NCBI RefSeq assembly: GCF_000717715.1
Contig: NZ_JOAI01000013.1
Span: 1 to 64,000 of the forward strand
From: Streptomyces sp. NRRL B-24484
Lineage (GTDB): Bacteria; Actinomycetota; Actinomycetes; Streptomycetales; Streptomycetaceae
DNA length: 64,000 bases
Reading direction: 5' to 3'
In this document: piece by piece, positions 27,876-35,369 of the stretch
How the letters are laid out: each line of letters starts with the position of its first letter
Position numbering within the stretch: the stretch's first letter is position 1
Translations under genes and position numbers: made by a program
Notes under the pieces: model-generated
What the model was told of the DNA's origin: nothing
The model's input: the letters and a program-made list of their open reading frames with translations, nothing else
Database searches by the model: none

Positions 27876-28928
27876 TCAGGCCACGGGGGCGGGTTCCTGG
27901 CCGGTGCAGCCGCAGGAACGCCGCACGACCAGGCGCGATTCGAATTTGCGCACCCGCTCGGTGTCCGAGCCCGGCACCATCAGCGAGTCGTCGAGCACCA
28001 GGTCGACCGCGGCGCGGGCCATCGCGTCGCGGTCGGAGGCGACGGTGGTGAGCGGCGGGTCGGCGAGGGCGGCCTCGGGCACGTCGTCGAAGCCGGCGAC
28101 GGCGAGGTCCTCCGGCACCTTCAGGCCCACCTCGCGGGCGGCGCGCAGGACGCCGATCGCCTGGTCGTCGGTGGAGCAGAAGATCGCCGGCGGCCGGTCG
28201 GGGGAGCGCAGCAGCTCCAGCGCGACCTCGTAGGCGCCGTAGCGGTGGAACGGCGCGTCGACCAGGTGCGGCTCGGTCGGCAGTCCGTGCGCGGTCATGG
28301 CGCGCTGCCAGCCCTCGACGTGGTCGATGACCGGGTCGCCGGGCGCGGGGGACTCGACGGGGCCGCCGAAGCAGACCACGTACGGGTGGCCGTGCACCTC
28401 CAGCAGGTGGCGGACGGCGAGCTCGGAGCCGCCGACGTCGTCGGTGACCACGGCGACGTCGTCGATCGCCTCGGGCCGGCGGTGCAGCAGGACGACCTTG
28501 GCGCCCTCCATCGCGGCGAACTCCTCGGCGGCCCGCTGCGAGGGGCCCTGGCTGACCAGGATCAGGCCGGCGACCCGCATGCCGAGGAAGGCCCGCACGT
28601 AGTGGACCTCGCGGTCGTCCACGTAGTCGGAGTTGCCGATCAGCACGAGCTTGCCGCGCTCGGAGGCGGCGCGTTCCACCGCGTGCGCCATCTCGGCGAA
28701 GAAGGGCTGCCGGGCGTCCGGGACGACCATCCCGATCAGGTTGGTGCGGCGCGAGGCCATCGCCTGGGCGACGCTGTTCGGCCGGTAGCCGAGCTGCTCG
28801 ATCGCCGCGAGGACCTTCTCGCGGGTCGCCGGGGCGACCGGGCGGGGTCCGTTGTTGATCACGTAGCTGACGACCGCGGTCGAGGTCCCAGCCAGTCGGG
28901 CTACATCGTCGCGCGTCACCTTGGCCAC
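27876..28928 (-). CDS. LacI-family transcriptional regulator
   Basis: 350 aa. The N-terminal helix-turn-helix is canonical ([23 protein letters not shown]) with hinge helix [13 protein letters not shown] periplasmic-binding-protein-like sensor domain follows ([24 protein letters not shown]). An unusual C-terminal tail carries a Cys pair (RRSCGCTGQ). GTG 28928 is preceded by TAGACT (28935-28940 on the minus strand) at leaderless distance and has no Shine-Dalgarno sequence. No sugar transporter or catabolic gene lies beside it, so effector and targets are unknown. Confidence 0.93.
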   Translation of the reverse strand: MAKVTRDDVARLAGTSTAVVSYVINNGPRPVAPATREKVLAAIEQLGYRPNSVAQAMASRRTNLIGMVVPDARQPFFAEMAHAVERAASERGKLVLIGNSDYVDDREVHYVRAFLGMRVAGLILVSQGPSQRAAEEFAAMEGAKVVLLHRRPEAIDDVAVVTDDVGGSELAVRHLLEVHGHPYVVCFGGPVESPAPGDPVIDHVEGWQRAMTAHGLPTEPHLVDAPFHRYGAYEVALELLRSPDRPPAIFCSTDDQAIGVLRAAREVGLKVPEDLAVAGFDDVPEAALADPPLTTVASDRDAMARAAVDLVLDDSLMVPGSDTERVRKFESRLVVRRSCGCTGQEPAPVA

Positions 28929-28940
28929 GGAGGGAGTCTA
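28929..28940 (-). promoter_or_regulatory. -10 element of a leaderless LacI-family gene
   Basis: On the minus strand TAGACT (28935-28940) ends 6 bases before the GTG start, so the transcript probably begins at the start codon. Confidence 0.45.
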
Positions 28941-29038
28941 CGCGGGTGGCAGGTGGACGGTAGGAGGAGTCTCACGTACCGGAGGGTCACGAGGAGGCCG
29001 CGGACGGGCACACTCCGTACCAATCGGGACAAAGCCGG

Positions 29039-29074
29039 GCGCGGCGGCCGGAGGCGTGCTGCCGGCCGCCGCGC
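29039..29074 (-). terminator. Terminator of glnR
   Basis: A perfect 13-bp stem joins 29039-29051 and 29062-29074 around a 10-base loop, 4 bases after the glnR stop. Confidence 0.8.
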
Positions 29075-29078
29075 GGGC

Positions 29079-29813
29079 TCAGACCTCCTGGACGGCGGCG
29101 GCGCGCTTCTCGGCGCCGGACCGGTCGCCGCCCTTCTCCGCCTTCTCCGGGACGACGAACCGGTAGCCGACGTTGCGGACGGTGCCGATCAGCTGCTCGT
29201 GCTCGACGCCGAGCTTGGCCCGCAGCCGCCGGACGTGGACGTCGACCGTGCGGGTGCCGCCGAAGTAGTCGTAGCCCCAGACCTCCTGCAGCAGCTGGGC
29301 CCGGGTGAAGACCCGGCCGGGGTGCTGCGCGAGGTACTTGAGGAGCTCGAACTCCTTGAAGGTGAGGTCCAGCACCCGGCCCTTGAGCTTGGCCGAGTAG
29401 GTGGCCTCGTCGACCGACAGGTCGCCGTTGCGGATCTCCATCGGGGAGTCGTCGGTGGTGACCTGGAGCCGGCCCGTGGCGAGCCGGATCCGCGCCTCCA
29501 CCTCGGCCGGCCCGGCTGTGTCGAGCAGCACGTCGTCGATGCCCCACTCGGCCGTCACGGCGGCCAGGCCGCCCTCGGTGACGATCAGCACCAGCGGGCA
29601 GCCGATGCCGGTGGACCGCAGCAGCTGGCACAGGCTGCGGATCTGCGGCAGGTCGCGCCGTCCGTCGACCAGGATCACGTCGGCGCTCGGGGTGTCGACC
29701 AGGGCCGATCCCTCGGCCGGGGCGACCCGGACGTTGTGCAGGAGCAGGCCCAGTGCGGGCAGCACCTCGGCGGACGGCTGGAGGGCGTTGGTCAGCAGGA
29801 GGAGAGAACTCAT
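29079..29813 (-). CDS. glnR: Global nitrogen regulator GlnR
   Basis: GlnR is the master OmpR-type regulator of nitrogen assimilation genes (glnA, amtB, nir) in actinobacteria. The 244-residue protein matches the family from [20 protein letters not shown] through the winged-helix end [15 protein letters not shown]. The receiver is atypical: Asp50 ([11 protein letters not shown]) is kept but the acidic pair near the N-terminus and the usual Lys are missing. This fits GlnR as an orphan that is not switched by a kinase. ATG 29813 follows AAGGGGA at about 10 bases. A terminator follows, and a long untranslated gap lies upstream. Confidence 0.95.
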   Translation of the reverse strand: MSSLLLLTNALQPSAEVLPALGLLLHNVRVAPAEGSALVDTPSADVILVDGRRDLPQIRSLCQLLRSTGIGCPLVLIVTEGGLAAVTAEWGIDDVLLDTAGPAEVEARIRLATGRLQVTTDDSPMEIRNGDLSVDEATYSAKLKGRVLDLTFKEFELLKYLAQHPGRVFTRAQLLQEVWGYDYFGGTRTVDVHVRRLRAKLGVEHEQLIGTVRNVGYRFVVPEKAEKGGDRSGAEKRAAAVQEV

Positions 29814-30470
29814 ACCCGGTAGTCCCCTTTCCGGGTCGTCGCGGTCGCGCTGCGCCTGCGGCGGGGGCCGGGCGGCGCGGCGGCGGTGAAGGTGGAGGAG
29901 GCGCTCGCAGGGCGTCCGGGGGGAGCTCCGGTGGGTTCGCCGGTGCGCACGGCACAGCGGTGCGGACGGCAGGAGTCCCGCGACCCCTGGCGTACCGTTC
30001 CTGCCCTGCCCATCCGCGAACCTTCCGGTCTGCTCCCACGCCGGGTGAGGCCCGGCGCCGGTCCTGACGCCCCGTCGGGCCGCGGGCACTCCGTCGTGCC
30101 GTTGTCCTCGGGGTGTTCCCGCCTCCGGCGCGGGTGGGGCGCCGTTCGCAAGAACGTCCGTACTGGCGTCCTGAAAGCACAAAAGGACCCGGGGGCGACT
30201 CTGCCCGGATCCCTCACGCATCGAGAATAGCCGACCACGCCCCGCTCCGGGAGGGGCGCGCGGGGAGTGCTGGATCACGCGGTGTGCGCCCCGGCCCTTG
30301 CGGAGGCCGGCCGTCCGCCCGTCCGAGCTGCGGCGTTGACGTCCGGGAGGCCGCCCGGGCCATCATGGGGGCAGCACCGGCCGCACCGTACGTGTACACC
30401 TTGGCGTGGGCGGGCCGGCGGACGGAGCCGGGCCGCTGCACCGGGCGAGGGACGACGAGGAGGGCTTGCC
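29814..30470. other. 657-base gap between glnR and the MoaD-like gene
   Basis: No convincing gene is seen. On the minus strand TATTCT (30223-30228) could be a -10 for glnR, giving a long leader of about 400 bases. On the plus strand TTGACG (30336-30341) with CATCAT (30361-30366, 19-bp spacer) is a weak promoter candidate for the MoaD-like gene. Open frames here (for example 29886-30230) lack a family match and overlap the glnR leader. Confidence 0.4.
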
Positions 30471-30782
30471 ATGGGCACCACCGCCGCTGCTTCACCCCGG
30501 GGAGTGGACCCGGCCGCCGCACGGGTGACCGGGACGATCCGCTACTGGGCCGCCGCCAAGGCGGCGGCCGGCACCGCCGAGGAGCCCTACGAGGCCGCCA
30601 CGCTCGCCGAGGCGCTGGCCGCGGTGCACGAGCGGCACGCCGACCGGCCGCGGCTGCTCCAGGTGCTCGGGCACTGCTCGTTCCTGGTCGACGGCGAGCA
30701 GGTCGGTACCCGGGACCGGGCCGCCGTGGCGCTCACCGAGGGCGGCACCGTCGAGGTGCTGCCCCCGTTCGCCGGCGGCTGA
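30471..30782 (+). CDS. MoaD/ThiS-family sulfur carrier protein
   Basis: 103 aa, ubiquitin-like. The protein has the beta-grasp pattern (TGTIRYWAAAKAAAG, FLVDGEQV, GTVEVLPPFAGG) and ends in the Gly-Gly that is adenylated and thiocarboxylated in this family. GAGGAGGG lies 7 bases before the ATG. It could serve molybdopterin synthesis or another sulfur-transfer route; no MoaE or MoeB gene is adjacent. A thiosulfate sulfurtransferase lies 1.3 kb downstream on the same strand and is a possible sulfur donor. Confidence 0.85.
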   Translation: MGTTAAASPRGVDPAAARVTGTIRYWAAAKAAAGTAEEPYEAATLAEALAAVHERHADRPRLLQVLGHCSFLVDGEQVGTRDRAAVALTEGGTVEVLPPFAGG

Positions 30783-30871
30783 GCCCGCACCGCCCAGGAA
30801 CCGCAAGGGTCGGCCGATCGTCGTAGCACTCCGAACGGCACGGCGACACGGAGCGACCACCGGGAGACATG

Positions 30872-31561
30872 ATGCGCGGCTGGCTGAAGGCGACGATCGG
30901 CCTGGCGGCCCTGGCCGGGCTGCTGGCCGGCGCGGACCGGGTGGCCGTCGGCGTCGCCGAGGACGAGGCCGCCGACCGGCTCGCCGGCAGCGGGCGGATG
31001 GCCCAGCGGCCGACCGTGCACATCGACGGCTTCCCGTTCCTCACCCAGGCCCTCGCCAAGGAGTTCGACGACGTCCGGCTCTCCGGCGAGGGCATGACGG
31101 TCGGCAACGGCAGCCAGCAGGTCGCGCTGCGCTCCTTCAGCGCCCGGCTGTCCGGCGTGTCGGTCGGCGACGGCTACCGCAGCGCCACCGTCCGGCACGG
31201 CAGCGGCACCGGGCTGATCAGCTACGCCGACGCGGCCCGGCTCGCGGCGCCCCAGTCGGGGGTGCCCGGCGCCGACCGCCTGGAGCTGTCCTACGGCGGT
31301 CCCGGCAAGGTCAAGGCCTCGCTGATGGGCGTGTCCGTGGGCCAGGGCGACGTGCACAGCTCGGGCAACACCATCACCGCGGACGGCTTCAGGCTCACCG
31401 GCATGGCGTCGGTGCTGAACGGAGCGCTCGGCGGGAAACTGGGCGCGCGCAGCTTCACCCTCACCGAGCTGCCGGCCGGCCTGAACCTCTCCGGCGCGGT
31501 GCCTGAGCCGGACGGCCTCCGGCTCACCTTCCAGGGCGAGAACGTCAGCCTGATCGGCTGA
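30872..31561 (+). CDS. DUF2993 / LmeA-like secreted lipid-binding protein
   Basis: 229 aa from ATG 30872; ATG 30869 is one codon earlier but too close to GGGAG. An N-terminal membrane or signal segment (about 6-24) is followed by a domain of repeating short strands (IDGFPFLTQALAKEFDDVRLSGEG, VSVGQGDVHSSGNTITADGF). This is typical of DUF2993, whose mycobacterial member LmeA binds phospholipids and supports lipoglycan elongation. The role here is inferred from the family only. It lies 89 bases after the MoaD-like gene. Confidence 0.82.
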   Translation: MRGWLKATIGLAALAGLLAGADRVAVGVAEDEAADRLAGSGRMAQRPTVHIDGFPFLTQALAKEFDDVRLSGEGMTVGNGSQQVALRSFSARLSGVSVGDGYRSATVRHGSGTGLISYADAARLAAPQSGVPGADRLELSYGGPGKVKASLMGVSVGQGDVHSSGNTITADGFRLTGMASVLNGALGGKLGARSFTLTELPAGLNLSGAVPEPDGLRLTFQGENVSLIG

Positions 31562-31785
31562 CCGCCCGGCGCCCGCCGCGGCGTCGCACCGTCACCCCCT
31601 CCCGTCCCGCACTGCGAGACGGGCTGTCCAGCAATGCCGTTCGCACCGCTGCCCCGGCCGCCGTTCCGGGCGCGCCGGGGCGACGTTCGCGCTGGCCGCG
31701 GCGGCGGTAAATCGGCAAATCCCAGTATTCGGGCCATCTGGTCTCATTATTCGACACACTGATGACAGCGGGCCTGCGGTGTCCC

Positions 31786-31799
31786 TAGCATCGTCGACA
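31786..31799 (+). promoter_or_regulatory. Leaderless promoter -10 of the Cys leader peptide
   Basis: TAGCAT (31786-31791) ends 7 bases before the ATG at 31799, so the leader peptide codon would be at or next to the transcript 5' end. Confidence 0.5.
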
Positions 31800-31879
31800 T
31801 GAAGCGACAGGCGGATCTCACGAAGCGGCGGGCGGTAGACCTGTGCCGCGTGTCCACCTGCCTGTGTCGAATGCGCTGA
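31799..31879 (+). CDS. Cys-rich leader peptide upstream of the sulfurtransferase
   Basis: A 26-residue peptide, MKRQADLTKRRAVDLCRVST then CLCRMR. It has the VDLCRVSTCLCR motif of the short Cys-containing leader peptides found before sulfur metabolism genes in actinobacteria. Three cysteines in the last 11 residues suit translational sensing of cysteinyl-tRNA. It is probably leaderless (TAGCAT at 31786). A 213-base spacer separates it from the sulfurtransferase gene, enough for an attenuator. Confidence 0.75.
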   Translation: MKRQADLTKRRAVDLCRVSTCLCRMR

Positions 31880-32092
31880 CCGGGCAGCTCTGACCAGCCC
31901 GTCAGGCCCCGCCCGCCCCGCATGCCGGCCCCCGTGCGGCCCGCTCCCGGACCGCCGGCCCCCGGCACCTCTGACGAACCGCCCGCCAGGCCCATGACCT
32001 GCGGTGTCCGAACTGTGGACACCCGGTCGGAACCCGGACTGCGGGCACCCACAGCAGCCTTCCGCAAACCGCCCCCGGATGGAGACATCACC

Positions 32093-32929
32093 ATGAGCCG
32101 CAGCGACGTCCTGGTCGACGCCGACTGGGTCCAGGCCCGCCTGGACGACCCGAAGGTCGTCATCGTCGAGGTCGACGAGGACACCTCCGCCTACGAGAAG
32201 AACCACATCCGCAACGCCGTCCGCATCGACTGGAAGACCGACCTCCAGGACCCGGTGCGCCGCGACTTCATCGACCAGGCCGGCTTCGAGGCGCTGCTCA
32301 GCGCCAAGGGCATCGCCAACGACCAGACCGTGGTGCTCTACGGCGGCAACAACAACTGGTTCGCCTCGTACGCCTACTGGTACTTCAAGCTGTACGGCCA
32401 CGGCGACGTCCGCCTGCTGGACGGCGGCCGCAAGAAGTGGGAGCTCGACTCCCGCGAGCTCGTCGTCGAGGTGCCGGCGCGCGCCGCCACCGACTACAAG
32501 GCGAAGGCCGTCGACGGCTCGATCCGCGCCTTCCGCGACGACGTGGTCAACGCGATCGGCAACCTCAACCTGGTCGACGTGCGCTCGCCCGACGAGTTCT
32601 CCGGCAAGCTGCTCGCCCCGGCCCACCTCCCGCAGGAGCAGTCGCAGCGTCCGGGCCACGTCCCGAGCGCCAAGAACATCCCGTGGGCCAAGAACGCCAA
32701 CGACGACGGCACCTTCAAGAGCGACGACGAGCTGCGCGCGCTCTACCAGGAGGAGGGCGTGGACCTGGCCAAGGACACCATCGCCTACTGCCGCATCGGC
32801 GAGCGCTCCGCGCTCACCTGGTTCGTGCTGCACGAGCTGCTCGACCAGCCGAACGTGAAGAACTACGACGGCTCCTGGACCGAGTACGGCAGCCTCGTCG
32901 GCGTGCCGATCGAGCTCGGCAGCAACTGA
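32093..32929 (+). CDS. Thiosulfate sulfurtransferase (rhodanese)
   Basis: Two-domain rhodanese, 278 aa, that moves sulfane sulfur from thiosulfate to cyanide or a protein acceptor. The N-terminal inactive domain (VDADWVQARLDD, YGGNNNWFASYAYW) precedes a C-terminal active domain with catalytic Cys233 in the loop CRIGERS, of the thiosulfate type. GGAGA (32081-32085) lies 7 bases before the ATG. The frame upstream is open but unconserved. The next gene, DUF1416, follows after 36 bases and is its constant partner in actinobacteria (sseA/cysA-type locus). Regulation is likely through the leader peptide. Confidence 0.93.
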   Translation: MSRSDVLVDADWVQARLDDPKVVIVEVDEDTSAYEKNHIRNAVRIDWKTDLQDPVRRDFIDQAGFEALLSAKGIANDQTVVLYGGNNNWFASYAYWYFKLYGHGDVRLLDGGRKKWELDSRELVVEVPARAATDYKAKAVDGSIRAFRDDVVNAIGNLNLVDVRSPDEFSGKLLAPAHLPQEQSQRPGHVPSAKNIPWAKNANDDGTFKSDDELRALYQEEGVDLAKDTIAYCRIGERSALTWFVLHELLDQPNVKNYDGSWTEYGSLVGVPIELGSN

Positions 32930-32965
32930 GCCCCCGGCTCGAACCGTAGGAAGGGAAGACAAGAC

Positions 32966-33256
32966 ATGTGCGGTGCGAAGGCCGGCGGCCCGGACCTGGC
33001 AGGAGTTGACGTGGCGAGCGAGACGATCATCCAGGGTTCGGTGACCCGCGACGGCGAGCCGGTCAACGGCTACGTGCGGCTGCTCGACGAGGGCGGCGAG
33101 TTCACCGCCGAGGTGCCCACCTCGGCGACCGGACAGTTCCGCTTCTTCGCCCGTCCGGGCACCTGGACGCTGCGTGCGCTGGTGCCGGGCGCGACCGTCG
33201 ACCGCCAGGTCGTGGCCGCCCAGGGCGAGTTCACCGAGGTCGCGATCGCGGTCTGA
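32966..33256 (+). CDS. DUF1416 protein partnered with the sulfurtransferase
   Basis: 96 aa. It starts MCGAKAGGPDL, with a conserved Cys2, and continues as a small beta-sandwich (GYVRLLDEGGEFTAEVPTSA, RPGTWTLRALV) similar to transthyretin/CarboxypepD-regulatory folds. The tight pairing with rhodanese suggests it accepts or guides sulfur, possibly through Cys2; this is inference. AGGAAGGGAAG precedes the ATG. A perfect-stem terminator follows, so the operon is leader peptide, rhodanese, DUF1416. Confidence 0.88.
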   Translation: MCGAKAGGPDLAGVDVASETIIQGSVTRDGEPVNGYVRLLDEGGEFTAEVPTSATGQFRFFARPGTWTLRALVPGATVDRQVVAAQGEFTEVAIAV

Positions 33257-33271
33257 CCGCCGACGACCCGT

Positions 33272-33304
33272 GCCGTGGCCCCCTGCCGTGCAGGGGGCCA
33301 CGGC
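33272..33304 (+). terminator. Terminator of the sulfurtransferase operon
   Basis: A perfect 14-bp stem joins 33272-33285 and 33291-33304 around the 5-base loop CCGTG. The -10 of the next gene starts only 3 bases after it. Confidence 0.82.
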
Positions 33305-33318
33305 CATACCCTGGAGGT

Positions 33319-33591
33319 GTGCAGGCACACCGGCGGCACGTCCGCTACTTCGTCATGATGGGGGTCTGCCTCGGCACGTTCGTCCTGGCCTGGGGCGTCG
33401 TGCGGATCTGGTCGGTGCCCGTCGCGGTCGGGATGTGCGTGTTCGCCATGGTCATCCCGCCGCTCGCCGCGGTCTTCGCCAACAAGCGCGACCCGGACGA
33501 CGACTGGTGGAACGACCCGCGCTGGGACGACCCCCGGTGGGACCGGCCCGGCCACGACCGGGACCGGCCCGACCACGAGCCGCGTCAGTAG
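33319..33591 (+). CDS. DUF3099 membrane protein
   Basis: 90 aa. Two membrane helices (about 9-29 and 32-52) are followed by a striking acidic/Trp tail of short repeats (DDDWWNDPRWDDPRWDRP). The GTG at 33319 lies 7 bases after TACCCT (33307-33312), so translation is probably leaderless, and the -35 region must overlap the terminator stem. Function is unknown. Its end overlaps the converging DsrE-family gene by 7 bases. Confidence 0.8.
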   Translation: MQAHRRHVRYFVMMGVCLGTFVLAWGVVRIWSVPVAVGMCVFAMVIPPLAAVFANKRDPDDDWWNDPRWDDPRWDRPGHDRDRPDHEPRQ

Positions 33592-33947
33592 ACGAGCGCC
33601 TGCACCCCGTCCGCCATGATCTCGCTCAGGAAGACCTGGGCGCCCGCGATCCGGACACCCCCGACGGTGTCCTCCTCGCCGATGCCCCGGCGCGCCGCGC
33701 ACTGGGTGCACAGCGTGACCGTGCCGGCTGCGAGCACCGACTCCAGCAGGTCCGGCAGCGGCGCGGCGTGCGGGAGTTCGAACTCGGCCGCCCGGCCGGG
33801 CAGCGCGAACCAGGACGACTCCCCGGTCAGCCAGAGCGACACCTCGACCCCACTGGCGACCGCGACCGCCGCCACCGTGAAGGCCTGCGAGCAGCGCTCC
33901 GGCGCGTCCGCCCCGGCCGTGACCTTGATGACCAGCTTCTTCGACAT
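33585..33947 (-). CDS. DsrE-family protein
   Basis: 120 aa with the Rossmann-like DsrE/YchN pattern: MSKKLVIKVTAGADAPERCS start, a middle helix with VEVSLWLTGESSW, and LCTQCAARRGI near residue 79-89. The latter has two cysteines where sulfur-relay members bind sulfur. The neighbouring rhodanese operon makes a sulfur-transfer role plausible. Its stop overlaps the end of DUF3099 on the other strand. Confidence 0.83.
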   Translation of the reverse strand: MSKKLVIKVTAGADAPERCSQAFTVAAVAVASGVEVSLWLTGESSWFALPGRAAEFELPHAAPLPDLLESVLAAGTVTLCTQCAARRGIGEEDTVGGVRIAGAQVFLSEIMADGVQALVY

Positions 33948-34060
33948 GCCGCCCAGACTATCGACGGCGTGGCGGGGCTCACCGAGACCGGCCGGAGGGC
34001 GGCCGATAGACTCGCGACGTCATTCGTCTATCTGTCCGCCCGCCCGCAATGGAGCGCCTC

Positions 34061-34168
34061 GTGTCCGGTCTGGAAATCTTCTTCGACAGCCTGCTCGCGC
34101 TGATGGCCGTCCTGATCACCTGGTTCGCCATCTTCTCGGTGATGAAGCTCTACCAGGGCCAGCGCTGA
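34061..34168 (+). CDS. 35-residue single-helix membrane peptide
   Basis: From GTG 34061 the peptide is VSGLEIFFDSLLALMAVLIT followed by WFAIFSVMKLYQGQR. It has one membrane helix and a short basic tail. GGAG (34051-34054) lies 6 bases before the start; an ATG at 34049 would add four residues. Strong hydrophobic bias and the ribosome-binding site argue that it is real despite its size. Function unknown. It lies between DsrE and the nitrobindin-fold gene. Confidence 0.6.
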   Translation: MSGLEIFFDSLLALMAVLITWFAIFSVMKLYQGQR

Positions 34169-34226
34169 CGCTGCCCGACTGCCGTAACGTGTGGAGTCAG
34201 CAGACTCCGACGACAGCAGCAGGAAA

Positions 34227-34811
34227 ATGATCGAGATCCCTTCCGACCTCCACCGTGACGTCGTCCCGCTGGCCTTCCTCCTCGGTACGTGGGAGGGCGC
34301 CGGCGTTTACGACTTCCCGGGCACCGAGAAGTGCAACTTCGGCCAGGAGGTCGTCTTCCGGCACGACGGCCGGCCGTTCCTCGAGTTCCGTTCCCGCACC
34401 TGGGTCCTGGACGAACAGGGCGAGAAGGTCCGTCCGCTGGAGAACGAGCACTCCTTCTGGCGGATCACCAGCAACCAGCAGGGCACGTCCGGTGAGCGCG
34501 AGATCGAGGTCTCGTCCGTCCGCGACGACGGCACGGTCGAGATCTGGTACGGCAAGCTGCACGACGGCAAGCCGCAGATCGACCTCGCCACCGACGCGGT
34601 CGCCCGCATCGAGGGCGCCCCGGCCTACACCGGCGGCAAGCGCCTGTACGGCATGGTCAAGGAGGAACTCCTCTGGGTCGGCGAGAAGGCCGCCCCCGAG
34701 GTCCCGCTGCGGCCGTACATGTCCGCGCAGCTCAAGAAGGTGCTCAGCCCGGCCAGGCTGATCCAGGACATCAACGACCTGCCGGACGACGGCATCGCGT
34801 TCTTCCGCTGA
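34227..34811 (+). CDS. Nitrobindin-fold (FABP-like, UPF0678) protein
   Basis: 194 aa from ATG 34227, preceded by AGGA. The beta-barrel signature LLGTWEGAGVYDFPG is present. True nitrobindins bind haem through a His in the C-terminal part. Here the last 70 or so residues contain no His at all, so haem ligation as in nitrobindin is unlikely. It may bind another small hydrophobic ligand. The gene ends before a 30-bp palindrome and the nur gene. Confidence 0.85.
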   Translation: MIEIPSDLHRDVVPLAFLLGTWEGAGVYDFPGTEKCNFGQEVVFRHDGRPFLEFRSRTWVLDEQGEKVRPLENEHSFWRITSNQQGTSGEREIEVSSVRDDGTVEIWYGKLHDGKPQIDLATDAVARIEGAPAYTGGKRLYGMVKEELLWVGEKAAPEVPLRPYMSAQLKKVLSPARLIQDINDLPDDGIAFFR

Positions 34812-34842
34812 CCGGCCGGCCGGTCCCGCGGGGCCGCACGAC

Positions 34843-34872
34843 GTAGGGACCGACCCCGGGGTCGGTCCCTAC
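34843..34872. repeat. 30-bp perfect palindrome before nur
   Basis: GTAGGGACCGACCCC (34843-34857) is followed directly by its reverse complement (34858-34872) without spacer. It lies 31 bases after the nitrobindin-fold stop and overlaps TACACT (34870-34875), a likely nur -10. A 9-of-11 match to its half-site (GCAGGGACCTA) lies at 34896-34906, just before the start codon. It could be a terminator, an operator, or both. Confidence 0.75.
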
Positions 34873-34908
34873 ACTTGTCCCATCACCTCCAACGGGCAGG
34901 GACCTACC

Positions 34909-35358
34909 GTGGCGAACACCGAAACCCCCACCGACTGGAAGAGCGACCTGCGGCAGCGCGGCTACCGGCTGACCCCGCAGCGCCAGCTCGTCCTGGAGGC
35001 GGTCGACGTGCTGGACCACGCCACCCCGGACGAGATCCTCGGCCACGTCCGCAAGACCGCCAGCGGGGTCAACATCTCCACCGTCTACCGGACGCTGGAA
35101 CTGCTGGAGGAACTCGGCCTGGTCTCGCACGCGCACCTCGGCCACGGCGCCCCGACCTACCACCTGGCCGGCCGCCACACCCACCTGCACCTGGTCTGCC
35201 GGGACTGCGACAAGGTCACCGAGACCGACACCGCGATCGCCGCCCCGCTGATCGAGAGCCTGCGCACCGAGCACGGCTTCGACACCGACCTCAAGCACTT
35301 CGCGATCTTCGGCCGCTGCGCCGACTGCACCGAGAAGCGCGGCGCCGCGCAGTCGTAA
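34909..35358 (+). CDS. nur: Fur-family regulator, Nur (nickel-responsive) type
   Basis: 149 aa. Winged-helix N-terminus (LRQRGYRLTPQRQLVLEAVD, ISTVYRTLELLEELGLVSH) and metal-binding C-terminus. His residues in VLDHATPDE, SHAHLGHG, HTHLHLVC and DLKHFAIFG are those expected of Nur. Two CxxC pairs (CRDC, CADC) would hold structural zinc. The protein resembles S. coelicolor Nur, which represses nickel uptake and Fe-SOD, more than Zur or FurA. GTG 34909 is the start. The last bases overlap the -10 of the next gene. Confidence 0.87.
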   Translation: MANTETPTDWKSDLRQRGYRLTPQRQLVLEAVDVLDHATPDEILGHVRKTASGVNISTVYRTLELLEELGLVSHAHLGHGAPTYHLAGRHTHLHLVCRDCDKVTETDTAIAAPLIESLRTEHGFDTDLKHFAIFGRCADCTEKRGAAQS

Positions 35359-35369
35359 GCTGGCCGGTA
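35356..35369 (+). promoter_or_regulatory. Leaderless -10 of the YgfZ-like gene
   Basis: TAAGCT (35356-35361) includes the nur stop codon and ends 7 bases before ATG 35369, giving a leaderless start independent of nur. Confidence 0.45.

Noticed and set aside
29886..30230. Open frame in the glnR upstream gap
   Set aside because: No family similarity or ribosome-binding site, and it overlaps the likely glnR leader.
34843..34872. Nur box
   Set aside because: The palindrome lacks the TTGCAA-type half-sites and spacing known for Nur; kept only as an unexplained palindrome.
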